A stretch of 64,000 nucleotides of DNA from Pomphorhynchus laevis (GCA_012934845.2 WNNJ02002755.1:234813-298812); one strand, 5' to 3'; counted from the stretch's first letter, positions 1-12,234 are shown. Made by a program: numbers and translations. The notes: generated from the letters alone by a model not told the origin.

Positions 1-1995
1 TTGTTGCGATTTTAGTTTTTTTTTAATTAACAAATTAAAATTATAAGACTATTTAAATTAAGAAACAGTTTTTGAATATGTATTTAATATTTCAATGTGA
101 CAATAAATTAGTTTTAATAGTTGCGATTTTAGCTTCTGAAACAAGAAATGAAAATTGCTAGATTACTTGAATTAATAAATAATTTTTAAATGTATTTTTT
201 AATATTACAAAATATTAATTTTTATATTTTGTTGCGTTTTTAGTTTTTTAATTAACAAATTAAAATTATAAGACGATTTAAATTAAGAAACAGTTTTTGA
301 ATATGTATTTAATATTTCAATTTGAGAATATATTAGTTTTAATAGTTGCGATTTTAGCTTCCGAAACTAGAAATGAAAATTGCTAGATTACTTGAATTAA
401 TAAATAATTTTTAAATGTATTTTTTTAATATTACAAAATATTAATTTGTATATTTTATTATGTATTTAATATTTTAATGTGACAATATATTAGTTTTAAT
501 AGTTGCGATTTTAGCTTTTGAAACTAGAAAAGAAAATTGCTAGATTACTTGAATTAATAAATAATTTTTAAATGTATTTTTTAATATTACAAAATATTAA
601 TTTTTATATTTTGTTGCGTTTTTAGTTTTTTAATTAACAAATTAAAATTATAAGACGATTTAAATTAAGAAACAGTTTTTGAATATGTATTTAATATTTC
701 AATTTGAGAATATATTAGTTTTAATAGTTGCGATTTTAGCTTCTGAAACTAGAAATGAAAATTGCTAGATTACTTGAAGTAATAAATAATTTTTAAATGT
801 ATTTTTTTAATATTACAAAATATTAATTTTTATATTTTATTATGTATTTAATATTTTAATGTGACAAAATATTAGTTTTAATAGTTGCGATTTTAGCTTC
901 TGAAACTAGAAAAGAAAATTGCTAGATTACCTGAATTAATAGATAATTTTTAAATTTTTTTTTAATATTACAAAATATTAATTTTTATATTTTGTTGCGA
1001 TTTTAGTTTTTTTAATTAACAAATTAAAATTATAAGACTATTTAAATTAAGAAACAGTTTTTGAATATGTATTTAATATTTCAATTTGAGAATATATTAG
1101 TTTTAATAGTTGCGATTTTAGCTTTTGAAACTAGAAAAGAAAATTGCTAGATTACTTGAATTAATAAATAATTTTTAAATGTATTTTTTAATATTACAAA
1201 ATATTAATTTTTATATTTTGTTGCGTTTTTAGTTTTTTAATTAACAAATTAAAATTATAAGACTATTTAAATTAAGAAACAGTTTTTGAATATGTATTTA
1301 ATATTTTAATTTGAGAATATATTAGTTTTAATAGTTGCGATTTTAGCTTCTGAAACTAGAAATGAAAATTGCTAGATTACTTGAATTAATAAATAATTTT
1401 TAAATGTATTTTTAAATATTACAAAATATTAATTTTTATATTTTGTTGCGATTTTAGTTTTTTTAATTAACCAATATGAATTATAAGACTATTTAAATTA
1501 AGAAACAGTTTTTGAATATGTATTTAATATTTCAATTTGAGAATATATTAGTTTTAATAGTTGCGATTTTAGCTTCTGAAACTAGAAATGAAAATTGCTA
1601 GATTACTTGAATTAATAAATAATTTTTAAATGTATTTTTTAATATTACAAAATATTAATTTTTATATTTTGTTGCGATTTTAGTTTTTTTAATTAACAAA
1701 TTAAAATTATAAGACTATTTAAATTAAGAAACAGTTTTTGAATATGTATTTAATATTTCAATTTGAGAATATATTAGTTTTAATAGTTACGATGTTAGCA
1801 TCCGAAACTAGAAATGAAAATTGCTAGATTACCTGAAGTAATAAATAATTTTTAAATGTATTTTTTTAATATTACAAAATATTTATTTTTATATTTTATT
1901 ATGTATTTAATATTTTAATTTGAGAATATGTTAGTTTTAATAGTTGCGATTTTAGCTTCTGAAACTAGAAATGAAAATTGCTATATTATTTGATA
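1..1995. repeat. AT-rich satellite array, about 228 bp units with shorter 150 bp variants
   Basis: The stretch is built from copies of one AT-rich unit containing the landmarks TTGTTGCGATTTTAG, AAGAAACAGTTTTTGAATATG and GAAAATTGCTAGATTAC. Unit starts lie near 1, 229, 457, 610, 838, 988, 1217, 1442, 1669 and 1897. Spacing is 225-229 bp for most units and about 150 bp for two (457-610 and 838-988), in which the TTGTTGCG start is replaced by TTATTATGTATTTAAT, an internal deletion. Copies differ by scattered substitutions only. The array starts before the window and decays near 1990. No ORF or promoter is evident. Confidence 0.9.
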
Positions 1996-2487
1996 TAATT
2001 ATTACATTTAATTATTTTTATTTATCCTGACGTAGTTTTGTTTTTTTATATTGCGTTTATTTTTAGCATTTTTATCTAATGGTAACATCTCTTCCAGTGG
2101 CTTGTTTAATCACCTATGTTAATATTAGACACGGTGGGTTTGTTAAATTAATACATTACATTAATCATTACATTCTATTTCTAATGTTTAACATTTTGAT
2201 ATCGTAATTTGGACCAAAGGCAAGTATTTTACGGTAGTTTATCTTTTAAAACTCGTAGGGCAGGATATTTACTCTTAATCTCCGCTTTATATCTAAAGAG
2301 GAGCGCCTCTTTATAAAAAGAGGCGCTTAAATATTATATCTTATCAATTTATTTTCTATATCTTAAATATTATAATTTTTCTATACGATTATGTTGAGTA
2401 ATGATTTTAATGCCGACGATACATCCTACATATAGTATTAATGTAAAATAATATTAGTATAATAATGTTTATTAATATTATATGACT
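1996..2487. other. Unique AT-rich spacer with one GC-rich hairpin
   Basis: No coding signal is seen between the satellite and the first LINE. The only structure is a perfect inverted repeat at 2302-2327 with 11 bp arms (AGCGCCTCTTT) and a 4 nt loop. It is notable for its GC content in this background. Confidence 0.6.
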
Positions 2488-4684
2488 TAATCAACATGTA
2501 CAGCACTGAACTTATTGGCATACTCGATATGATTTTGCCGTTCAAACAATGTACACCTCGCCGTCAGTCAGGAGCGCCCTGGTTCGATAGCGATTGCCGA
2601 AGAGCCAAGCGCTCCTTACGACACCTTCACTGAATTCAATCAAGATTCCGTCGTCGTAATATCACCAAGCCTTTTAAACTCATCTTACTCAGAATACCTC
2701 GAATTTCGACGCAAATACCGATATCTTTTGAACTCAAAATACTCCTCATACTGGCAAAGCAAAACATCTTTGCGTGACAATCATCAATACGCGTGGAAAT
2801 CCATTAATAATCTTTTGGGTAGAAACGAATCTGTCACGTCTATCTCTATCTCTTCCAACGAATTCGCATCTCATTTGCAACGCAAAATAGCTCGAACTTT
2901 GACCTCAATCCACGTACCATTATCTTCTAGTTTCTCCTACCTAGCCCCATATCATACTGAACTGTTTCACTTTTCACTTTTATCTATCGAAAGCGTATCT
3001 GATGCCCTAGCACGATTACCCAATTCAACCTCTTCTCTCGATCCTGTTCCAACATACATTCTAAAGTTACTAAGTGACACCATCAGCCTTTATCTCACAG
3101 GTGTCTTCAATATGTCTATCCATTTATCACACTACCCTTCGTCGTTCAAACATGCCATAGTTCGCCCATTATTAAAGAAGCATCATCTTGATCCCAGTTC
3201 CGCCTCCTCCTATAGACCAATATCAAACCTTTCGACCATCTCAAAACTTTTCGAGCGTCTTATCCTCAGACAGGTAAGAAACTACACATCATCAAATTCT
3301 ATGTTTCGACCTTTTCAATCAGCATATCGACCACAACATTCTACTATGACCGCATGCACAAAACTCTCCAATGATCTACTTCTTGCTCTTGACAAACATA
3401 TAGTAAGCCTTCTAATTTCACTTGATTTATCCTCCGCCTTTGATGTAGTTGATCACACTATACTTCTCTCATATCTCAGACAACGTTACTGCTTCTCGTC
3501 TCATGTCATTTCTTGGTTCAAATCCTACCTCTCAAATCGCTCTTATCACGTAGTCTCCAACTCCAACTCTTCTGCGCCGGTTCCTCTCAGCTGCGGTGTA
3601 CCACAAGGATCCGTTCTAGGGCCGCTTCTTTTCACCCTTCTTCTTGGTGATTTATCTTCCATCGTGGTCCCTTTCGGCTTTGAAGTTATTCAGTACGCTG
3701 ACGATATAGTAATCTATGCATCATGCACACTCACATCTGCATCCAACCTCGCTGCCGATGCATCGTCTTGCTTCTCTGCTATTCACGCAAATCTTTGTTC
3801 AATCCGTATGTTTATAAACAACGAGAAATCTAACATGATGTGGATAACACCGCGCCACTCTTACACCCTCGATTTTCCAGTATGCATACACAATTTCCGT
3901 CTACCAGAAGTGACTATCATGACAATCCTCGGCGTCCCTTTTGACAATAATCTCACGTTTCTGCCTTTCATTCGTAGCAAGATCAGTTCATGCTCCCTCA
4001 TCCTCCGTGACATCCGAAGTGTCCGTAGAAACCTCGACGTCAAATCGACAGCTATGTTAATCTCCAGCCTTTTCATGCCTCGTCTAGAATATTGCTTAGG
4101 TCTTCTCGTAAACTGTCCAGCATCTCAATTTCACTATTTACAAAGGATTCTGCACACGGCTGCTAGAGTCATCTTCCGCCTTCGCAAGTACGACCACATC
4201 TCCAACACCCTCCGCATCCTTAACTGGCTCGACATTCCGAGCCGCATAACCTCTCAAATTCTCACACTTGCATGGCAAATCAAATTCCGCACAACCCTCC
4301 TTATCTATATCTTCCTGATAGCGCATCCAATATGACGACTGTTCTCTTCCTAAGAAGTCATCGCTCCTACTCGCTTTTCGTCCCCCGTCACAACGGTAAT
4401 GACGGATATGGTGCGTTCACCATCGCTGCACCACGCCTTTGGAACAAACTTCCTCGAGACACAAAATCATTGACGTCGCTTAAACACTTCAAAACTTCCT
4501 TGATCGCCATACTTCTTGCAAACGAACTAAAATAACACTTTCAGCCGCAATCAATTCAATAACTCTACATACAAGTTCAAACATTCATCGGACGTAAACT
4601 TGTCTTTTAATTTTTATAGTGGGCCTGTAAATGGTTCTATTTTACCACAAAGGCCACTCTAAATTAATTCTATTCTATTCTATT
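2488..4684 (+). mobile_element. CR1-group LINE, copy A, 5'-truncated
   Basis: This is a non-LTR retrotransposon copy. It starts abruptly within the sequence that follows the endonuclease domain in copy B (24.65-27.41 kb). It runs through the whole reverse transcriptase and a short 3' UTR and ends in an (ATTCT)n tail near 4684. Identity to copy B by eye is very high, so insertion or duplication is recent. A 3' tail of short tandem repeats with 5' truncation is the expected product of target-primed reverse transcription in CR1/L2/Rex1-type LINEs. The exact clade was not determined. Confidence 0.9.
2728..4535 (+). pseudogene. LINE reverse transcriptase ORF, near-complete, one frameshift
   Basis: The main frame (2728-4335) encodes a CR1-group reverse transcriptase. 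It shows a fingers motif (YRPISNLSTISKLFE), the first catalytic aspartate in SLDLSSAFDVVDH (about 3418-3456), the primer-grip block CGVPQGSVLGPLLF (about 3593-3634) and the catalytic YADD (about 3694-3705). The thumb and C-terminal region continues to about 4290. There the reading frame shifts: AAATTCCGCACAACC here is AAATTCCGGCACAACC in copy B, a one-base loss. The C-terminal block (AAPRLWNKLPRDTKSL) then continues in another frame to 4535. The endonuclease is absent through 5' truncation. The protein would act on its own mRNA at nicked target DNA; this copy is unlikely to be autonomous. Confidence 0.88.
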
Positions 4685-4871
4685 CTATAATATTGTATTA
4701 ATATAATATTACAATATTATAAGATAATATTATAATAATATTATAATATTATGTAATAATATTATAATAATATTATTATTAATAATAATATTACAATATT
4801 ATAATATTACAATATTATTACAATATATATAAAGTAATCAATTAATCCGCTCGATCACATATCAAACTCAG
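4685..4871. repeat. Low-complexity TAATATTA tract
   Basis: Directly after the LINE tail there are about 130 bp made almost only of ATAATATTA-type self-complementary words. The last 40 bp lead into a splice acceptor (CAAACTCAG at 4871). No gene is seen. Confidence 0.7.
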
Positions 4872-7800
4872 GTTTGTATTCACGATACCGAATCTGATCT
4901 ATTTCGAAATCTTTGCTATGTACTACGAATGGGAAGATATAGAATACCAAAAATATCGCTATATTTTGATCAAGAAAAAACCTGGAGTCGTCCGAGAGGG
5001 TTGTTCGGAAGAATTTAACCTAACATTTAAAGACGTTGCCAAGAAATTATTTTTAGCTATCGAACATCAGCTGGCACATGTTCAAACTAAGATGCAGACA
5101 AGAACTGGAAATGGTTGCTCAGAATCGACTATCCTGGACTCATATAACTACCTTGCGATTACTTCTTTTTTGATGTTTTGTAACACACTATCTGTATTGC
5201 CTAGTGTTCATATATAATAGTTGAAAGTCATTGTTATATACTTTTTCAACAAAAAAGTTATATTTTAAAAACTTTTATAAACCTCTTTAGAATATATCCT
5301 GGAATGGTGTTTTTATCACTTACTTTCATATATAACATGACTAAACAAATTAATAATTTCATCAACTACCATCGAATTTAAGCAGATTGAGTCTAATTTT
5401 TCGATTTTGAAATATATAAAAACTGTTTTTAACTAGATATGGATTTAACCAATATTCAGAACATTTCATCTCATTGTTGATATTCGAAAGATTAAGAACT
5501 TTAACAATATAGTTTAATTAAATAATTTTTTAAAAAGTTTTATATACAAATCAAATCCCAATTTAAAAATATTCTTAAATTATTCGACGCCCAAATTTCT
5601 AAGCTTCTATTGACAGTTGTTGTACTATTTATTACTATTTCGTAATTATTATATTGAACGTTTTATTAAATACTGAACCCTTAATGTTTTCATTATTAAT
5701 TTCTAAGCTTTTATTGACAGTTGTTGCACCATTTATTACTATTTCGTAATTATTATATTGAACGTTATATTAAATACTAAACCCTTAATTTTTTCATTAT
5801 TAATTTTCGATATCTATGTTTAATTAGATATTTACTGGAATAAAAATTATTTGTTTCGAATATTTCACTTTCAAATATTTTGATTTTTGAATTTTCCTAA
5901 TTTTAAAATCATTAAATTCTTTTTTTAAATTTATATTAAAGATATCACATCAATATTGTATAATTAAATTAGCAATACATAATTTTAAGGAAATAATTCT
6001 CGTGCATTGGCACAAGTAATAGATTATTTTATTACAATTTATACGATAAGTTTAATCGTTGATCTCGAGTTTCAATATTCTATCATCATTAGATAACTAC
6101 TTAGGACATGTTTGAAAATGGTCTTCTTAGATGATATTTTATTCCTTATATATAAATGATTGTTTTGAATTAGTACAAAAATATTTCAAAATATAAGTAA
6201 TAAATATTCTTATTATTATAGTATTTATTATATTAGTAAATATTCCTATTATATTTGTTATATTATCTAATAGATAATATTATAATATTATCTATTATAA
6301 TTATATAATTAGATAATATTATTATCTAATATTATATTATCTAATATTAAATATAATTTTTAACTTACTAATGAAGGAAACTACAATAAAATTAGTTTTA
6401 TTCTAAAACACTGACAAACTGTAGCATAAAAATATTTTGTTCCATTTAAACAGGTTGCGCTGAATTAAGTGAAATTCCAGAAGGTTATGAACCGGAAGAA
6501 TATGAATATTATCAGGTAATCAATGTTTGTGAATTTTCTTATATGCTGTTTTGTACTAGCACCCGATTAGCCGATTTCTCGCAAAATATTTGTGCATATC
6601 TCCACCACAGTTACATGAAATGTATTTGCATAAGCGCTATCTAAATTACCAGGAGACTCAAATGCGGTAGGTTCCCTTAGTTCTCATTTATGATACTATC
6701 TTGGCAAGTAGTACTTAAATATAATTTTTAAAGTTTGTACTCTTAGTCTCTTAAATATTTCTTTATGCGTTTTAAACTATTATTTCTATTTAAGTACTTA
6801 TATTTACTTATATTTAATCGAAATGATTTTAATTACAAAGTAAATAATTCAAATGATTTTACTAAATCTAGAGGTGTTTATCTATTAATGAGCAAACAGT
6901 GTTAATATTTAATATTAACTCATATATTTGAGTTAATATTTGATCTACCACGTTATTATTTAATCTTAATATTACCCGGAAAGCAATAATACGTTACTTA
7001 TTTTATTTATAGTGAGAACTGGTTAGGTCTCGCTATTTTAGTCAACAGACATAGTTATATGTTTGTGTAGATAACTATATTTGTAGATATCAACGAAGCA
7101 TAAAGTTGAAGTAGTGATAAAAACAATTCTTGCTCTTCAAACATCGCATTGATGTTATCAAATTGCTAAAAAAATAATCCAATTATAATGAAAATCTCAG
7201 GTGCTAAAATTAATAACGGAATTAGTAAACTTTATTGTCGATAAAGTAAATAATTACCTTTTTTAATTTAATTGATTAGATTAATCGATTACGGTTTGCT
7301 TTACAGGAGTTTATGCTTTGGGTCTTCTCGGTTTGGTTCTCCCAAGCAAATAAAAAATCTTTTGGCTTATTTTAAGCAGTATAAATATGCGTATCGACTA
7401 TGTCAATTTTATTTTGTAGAAACCAAGTTGAGTATTAAAAATTAAATTAAATCTCAAATATAAGAGCGTTGTGGTTAAAAAATCACATAAAATACTCATT
7501 ACATATCTCGACATTACTGGTAAGTTTGAGCTTATATATAATTATAATATATAATATATAATGTATAATATTATAATATATAATATTATATAATATATAA
7601 TATTATATAATTATAATATATAATTATCACATAAAATATATCTGATACATCTCGATACTTTAGTTGTGTTTGGGTATGAATAATGGATCTTCATTAGAAA
7701 ATAATTGAAATTGTTTTATCATATTTTGCTATTTGCCTCCCCCACTACTTAAATTGTACATGTGAGTAAAATTTGTATTTTAATTTTTCGTCAAAAAAGT

Positions 7801-9945
7801 AAGTTAAAATTAAAAAATCTCAAAATTTTTAAGCACAAATACAAACTTTTGTATTGCTATTATAAACTAATTTTTATGCTATATAACATACCACAATTTG
7901 ATCAGCCATGCTATTAAATATTTGACGATATTCAATTTTACATTTTTTAAAAAATATTTGGAAGTATTGTTTAAAAAAATAATTTTAAAATTTTAAATAT
8001 TTGACGATATTCAATTTTTAATTTTTTAAAAAATATTTGGAAGTATTGTTTAAAACCAATATCAGAGTATATTGCTCAAAATATTTACATAAAATATATA
8101 TGATACATCTCGATACTTTAGTTGTGTTTGGGTATGAATAATGCATCTTCATTAGAAAATAATTGAAATTGTTTTATCATATTTTGCTATTTGCCTCTCC
8201 CCATATTCGTTAACAAAAAAATGATTCCAAATGATAAATATATTATTCTTTAAAATAATTACATTACAGCAAAATCGCGAATGAGAGTGAATAATTTTTC
8301 AAATAAATTTTGTCCGCGATTCCTGTGTCGCCATAGAAATTCAACTAGATAGGAATCCGGCATTTGTCTATATGTTCCACATTCCAGCTTGTTCCGTCTT
8401 TTTAGCTGATTCCACGTGCTTTCCACTGTCTGTGTATGATGACTCTCTTCCGATACAAATTCCTCACTGTGATTAACGGTGTAATGCTGAAAATTGTATC
8501 CGTCCATTGAATCTAGCCCGCTGTAACCCTTCCACATATCTGACAGAATAATGCTGCCGTTATGTATGAACGCCTTAATACAGCTTTTAATGTTTCAGCT
8601 GTACGATTATCCACAGCAACGAGAAATACCTCCTTAGTTTCGCGGCAAATACCGTCGAACACCCATTGTTGTGCGTACACCTTCCCGCGGTTGTATTTGC
8701 GACGGCTATACATGGTCTCGTCGACTTCAACTGTGAGTCCATCGCCGCCAATAAATGAAGGGTTGCGCAAAACGTCAAAAGCGCACAGTTCTCGAAAATA
8801 GTTTCGAAAATCTACAGCCGTTTCTTGGCTCAGGCCCAACTCGTCTTTACAAAATTTGATGCTGGTTAACTGCTTTGTCCAGCAATATGCAAGGAGAATG
8901 ACCTTTTCCAATGGAATTCGGGATCCATCAAACCACGTGTTCTTACGGACGGATACCCATTCCTTGCAACCTGCTTTGGCGCAATACCAGTGCAAAGATT
9001 TACTTTTTGCACCAATTTTAAAATAAAATTTTAAATATTTGACGATATTCAATTTTTACATTTTTTAAAAAATATTTGGAAGTATTGTTTAAAACCAATA
9101 TCAGAGTATATTGCTCAAAATATTTACATAAAATATATCTGATACATCTCGATACTTTAGTTGTGTTTGGTTATGAATAATGCATCTTCATTAGAAAATA
9201 ATTGAAATTGGTTTATCATATTTTGCTATTTGCCTCCTCCCACTAATTATTATTATTTAAATATTCCAAATATTAAAAACTTCCAAATATTTACAGCGAC
9301 TTTGCTGTAATGTAATTATTTTAAAGATTCATTTGGAATCATTATTTTGTTAACGAATGGGGTAAATAGTCTGATATTTGAGCAATATTTTGAGCAATAT
9401 ATTCTGATATAGCGCATCCTATATGACGACTGTTCTCTCCCTAAGAAGTCATCGCTCCTACTCGCTTTTCGTCCCCCGTCACAACGGTAATGACGGATAT
9501 GGTGCGTTCACCATCGCTGCACCACGCCTTTGGAACAAACTTCCTCGAGACACAAAATCATTGACGTCGCTTAAACACTTCAAAACTTCCTTGATCGCCA
9601 TACTTCTTGCAAACGAACTAAAATAACACTTTCAGCCGCAATCAATTCAATAACTCTACATACAAGTTCAAACATTCATCGGACGTAAACTTGTCTTTTA
9701 ATTTTTATAGTGGGCCTGTAAATGGTTCTATTTTACCACAAAGGCCACTCTAAATAAATTCTATTCTATTCTAATTGTTTAGGTTGTTAGAGCACAAAGT
9801 AAGAAATCTAATGAAAGAACGACAGGATTATAAGGCATGGTATTACAATCCAGTTCCATCCATAGAATCAAGAAAGTACGTTGATCGTGTGGACGAGCTT
9901 GAGTCTTCAAGTGGTTATCCCCTTAAATGGAGACATTCTTCGTAA
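4872..9945 (+). CDS. Unrecognised host gene, 3' part, three exons seen
   Basis: I do not recognise this protein. Exon a (about 4872-5113) follows an acceptor CTCAG and ends GGAAATG before GTTGCT. Its frame contains MYYEWEDIEYQKYR and LAIEHQLAHVQTKMQTR. Exon b (6454-6515) joins it in phase and encodes an acidic, tyrosine-rich stretch (SEIPEGYEPEEYEYYQ) before GTAATC. Exon c (9783-9945) follows TTGTTTAG and encodes LLEHKVRNLMKERQDYKAW and YVDRVDELESSSGYPLKW before TAA at 9943-9945. Exons b and c do not join in phase, so at least one exon between them is missing from this model. The 5' end is not seen. No signal peptide or membrane segment is visible; the C-terminus is charged and probably helical. 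A possible poly(A) signal ATTAAA lies near 9989. The intervening introns hold Merlin and LINE sequence. Confidence 0.5.
5592..5806. repeat. Tandem duplication, two units of about 106 bp
   Basis: Two adjacent copies each begin ATTTCTAAGCTT and contain TTGACAGTTGTTG and TTATATTGAACGTT. They differ by a few substitutions. They sit in the intron after exon a of the unrecognised gene. Confidence 0.85.
7629..9243. repeat. Direct repeats flanking the Merlin transposase
   Basis: A 214 bp block at about 7992-8205 recurs nearly unchanged at about 9029-9243, on either side of the transposase ORF. It consists of part B (TATTTGACGATATTCAATTT to TTGCTCAAAATATTTAC) and part A (ACATAAAATATAT to CTATTTGCCTC). 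Part A occurs once more at 7629-7745 and a shorter part B at about 7914-7990. The three A copies differ at only a few positions. The layout suggests duplication of a block around the transposon, or an insertion that split the element. Confidence 0.8.
8200..9370 (-). mobile_element. Merlin-superfamily DNA transposon, broken
   Basis: A transposase of the IS1595/ISXO2 type, the family known in animals as Merlin and described in schistosomes, is bounded by inverted ends. The left end (about 8203-8280, CCCCATATTCGTTAAC onward) is matched in reverse complement at about 9293-9366 (to GTTAACGAATGGGG). They give about 75 bp of terminal inverted repeat with small indels. No clean 8-9 bp target duplication is visible. 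The 214 bp direct-repeat block lies inside the right end, between the ORF and the inverted repeat, so the N-terminal part of the transposase is missing or displaced. Confidence 0.75.
8259..9052 (-). pseudogene. Merlin (IS1595/ISXO2-like DDE) transposase, frameshifted
   Basis: Read on the minus strand, the first part (9052-8513) carries a helix-rich N-terminal segment (FRNYFRELC) and the first catalytic aspartate in LTVEVDETMYSRRKYNRG, followed by QQWVFDGICRETKEVFLVAV. After a frameshift near 8575-8590 the second part (8537-8259) continues with the second aspartate context (SDMWKGYSGLDS) and the glutamate context TQTVESTWNQLKRRNK. These are the DDE residues of cut-and-paste transposases in this family. 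The N-terminal zinc-binding region usual for ISXO2-like proteins is not seen; the ORF begins in repeat-derived sequence. With one frameshift and a truncated start it is not expected to be active. Confidence 0.85.
9409..9774 (+). mobile_element. CR1-group LINE, copy C, 3' end only
   Basis: This holds only the last 365 bp of the same LINE as copies A and B: the C-terminal coding block (9423-9626, including FVPRHNGNDGYGAFTIAAPR), the 3' UTR and two to three ATTCT repeats. Almost no differences from copy A are visible. The tail ends about 8 bp before the splice acceptor of the unrecognised gene's last exon. Confidence 0.92.
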
Positions 9946-10385
9946 TTTAACACAAACCCTTATTGTAAACGCTTACCAACATAAGAAAAGTAATATTATT
10001 AAAGTTGCCTATTCCAAATGCTTAGAATACTTAAACTCTTTTTTACTATTAATTCTTTAGTTTTTCCTATTTATTATTTATTTTTATAAAAGAGAACTTT
10101 AACCTGTTTTATTTAAATTGCCTATTTATTAATTCTTAAATCAATTTTATTAAGTTCGAAGAGAAAACAAGAAAAAATATTAAAATTTTAATGACTATTT
10201 TATTCTGCACGTTTCTTTTATCCTTTCTAAACGCCAACATTTAGACGCTTGTAGAATACAAAAACGTCTTTTTGTACAAATTCATTTTAATAAAACTACG
10301 GCAGCGGATAAAATTGGTAGGGTTTAATTTCAAGAAGATAATGCTGTGCCTATAGTAGATTAGAGAATAAATTAATTTATCAAAT

Positions 10386-10439
10386 CAGAGAAAGGATTTA
10401 AAGGTAATTTATATAAATTACCTTTAAATCCTTTCTCTG
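10386..10439. repeat. 54 bp perfect palindrome without spacer
   Basis: The left half begins CAGAGAAAGGATTTAAAGG and the right half is its exact reverse complement, with no loop (27 bp arms). This is the longest spacer-free inverted repeat in the window outside AT dinucleotide tracts. Such palindromes are normally unstable, so it is probably recent. Confidence 0.95.
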
Positions 10440-10776
10440 TACTCTTGTGCTCATCAGCCTAAGCTCTCCGAGATTCATTGTCCATGTTATCAGGTAAATC
10501 GGTCTATCAACAATAAGTTACGTTTAACCAGAAACATTTTTATATACGAAAATTAAATAACCGAGTGAAATTTTCTTCTTTGAAAAATACACACTAATAA
10601 ACTAGTTTCGGATGAAAATCCTTCTTTAGAATGTATTTGTTTGTAATATTATCTTAATATTATATATATGAAGTGTATATACTTTATATTATATATATTC
10701 CATTGATCACAAATTGAAGCTTATCTTTGAGCACTGTTTTTATTAATTTCAAATGTTTTAGTCAACCTTAGTTGGC

Positions 10777-10890
10777 TAAAAGTACGCCACATTTCAGTAT
10801 TGGTGGACCTCATCAGCTACTGCTCCAATACCTTCACGTTTCGATCATTTTAATGTTGACTGACGATCATTCGACTCGATCACTCTATTT
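10777..10890 (-). repeat. Dispersed repeat carrying the CTGATGA hairpin module (10.8 kb family)
   Basis: On the minus strand, GATC-GAAAC (10838-10846) is followed by GTATTGG (10825-10831), CTGATGA, GGTC and CCAATAC (10797-10803). GTATTGG pairs with CCAATAC, and GATC can pair with GGTC through one G-U. Diverged pieces of the same repeat lie at about 37086-37115 and 37185-37230, split by AT-rich sequence. It resembles the 53.7 kb repeat family in layout but not in helix sequence. Confidence 0.55.
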
Positions 10891-12234
10891 TTTATTATTT
10901 TATTAATTTTGGATTATAAAATATAATAAATCGTAGATAAAAGCTATATATATTTTTAGGTTTTTTGTTTTGTAAAAACATTAAAAATACTTTGTAAATT
11001 TCGATTAAAAAACTACTTATTTTACTTGTATAATAAACGTAAACTATTTTAGTATCTATTACTTTATTATACCCATACAGTAAGAATATAATGAGGTATT
11101 TTAATAAAGCAATGTGAAATATAAAACAATAATGAATAATACATAATGCTTTTAATTCAGCATTAATCATTAATAAAATCATCAATGAATTGGTACGTAA
11201 TGATTAATTGTTACTAATGAGCGATTTTATTAATTGATGAGCGATTCTTTATACCGCGAAAGACATTGACAAATGTACAGCTGGCATCTACATCTTAAAT
11301 GATAAATAACTAAAGTATTATTGATATTATTTATATTTTAGTTGATATTTTTATCAACTGAAAAGTAGTGATAACTTTACATTGAAATTTATTCAAAATT
11401 TATTTTTTATACCAAAATTACCAAAATTAAATTTTAATTTTATTTAAGTAAGATTTTTAGATGTCACCATATATTTTATTAGATTCAGCTTTGATTTTTG
11501 ATTTTGCTTACTTTCAAAAATGCTGACCTTGATGCGATTTTTTTAAATTTTATTTTATCTATTAGATGAAATATTGAAAATTCAAAAATAATTCTTTAAA
11601 TTGCTTTATTTTCAATTTGTTTATAAAGAATTTGTCCAGTCTTAATTTATGCGCTCACATAAAAACATTTGAAATGCGACTGTTTATTTAATTAATAAAA
11701 TTAAAATATAATAAATAAATAAAATTAATCACAAATTAAATGGATTTAGTCATTATTAAGTCATTCGATAAAGAGATCGTTTATTCAACTGATTTTTACA
11801 TTTAACAATCAATATTTATGATTACTATAATATTTCGGATTTACATTATTAAATGCTTTGGATTAAATGTCTCTGCTTGAGACATTTAGATTACAGTGAA
11901 ATTTTCAATATTTTGAAACTTTTTAAAAATGCTTAAATTGACGAATATTAACATATATGAACTTTGACATAAGTTGACATAATAAAATTTTACCTTTCTG
12001 TTTGGGGCATCGAAATGTTCATCTCACTAATAACTATTTTATGAGACGAATTCACCCTAAAGTTTGAAACTAGAGAAAAAAAGTTTAAAAATTAAATACG
12101 TAAAATAAAAAAATATGTAATATATGTGATATGTAATATAATATTTTATAGAATATTAGCAACGGACGCTTTAAATTATCTTTAAAGCAATCGTATCTTT
12201 ATATTAAATTTACTATCTTATGAATAGTAATTTC

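Noticed and set aside
3861-4326. Minus-strand ORFs antisense to the LINE reverse transcriptase (also 26597-26812)
   Set aside because: They are identical in both LINE copies because they mirror the conserved RT frame. They have no independent coding signal.
10895-11185. Ile/Tyr/Leu-rich minus-strand ORF of 96 codons
   Set aside because: AT-rich composition artefact with no recognisable motif.
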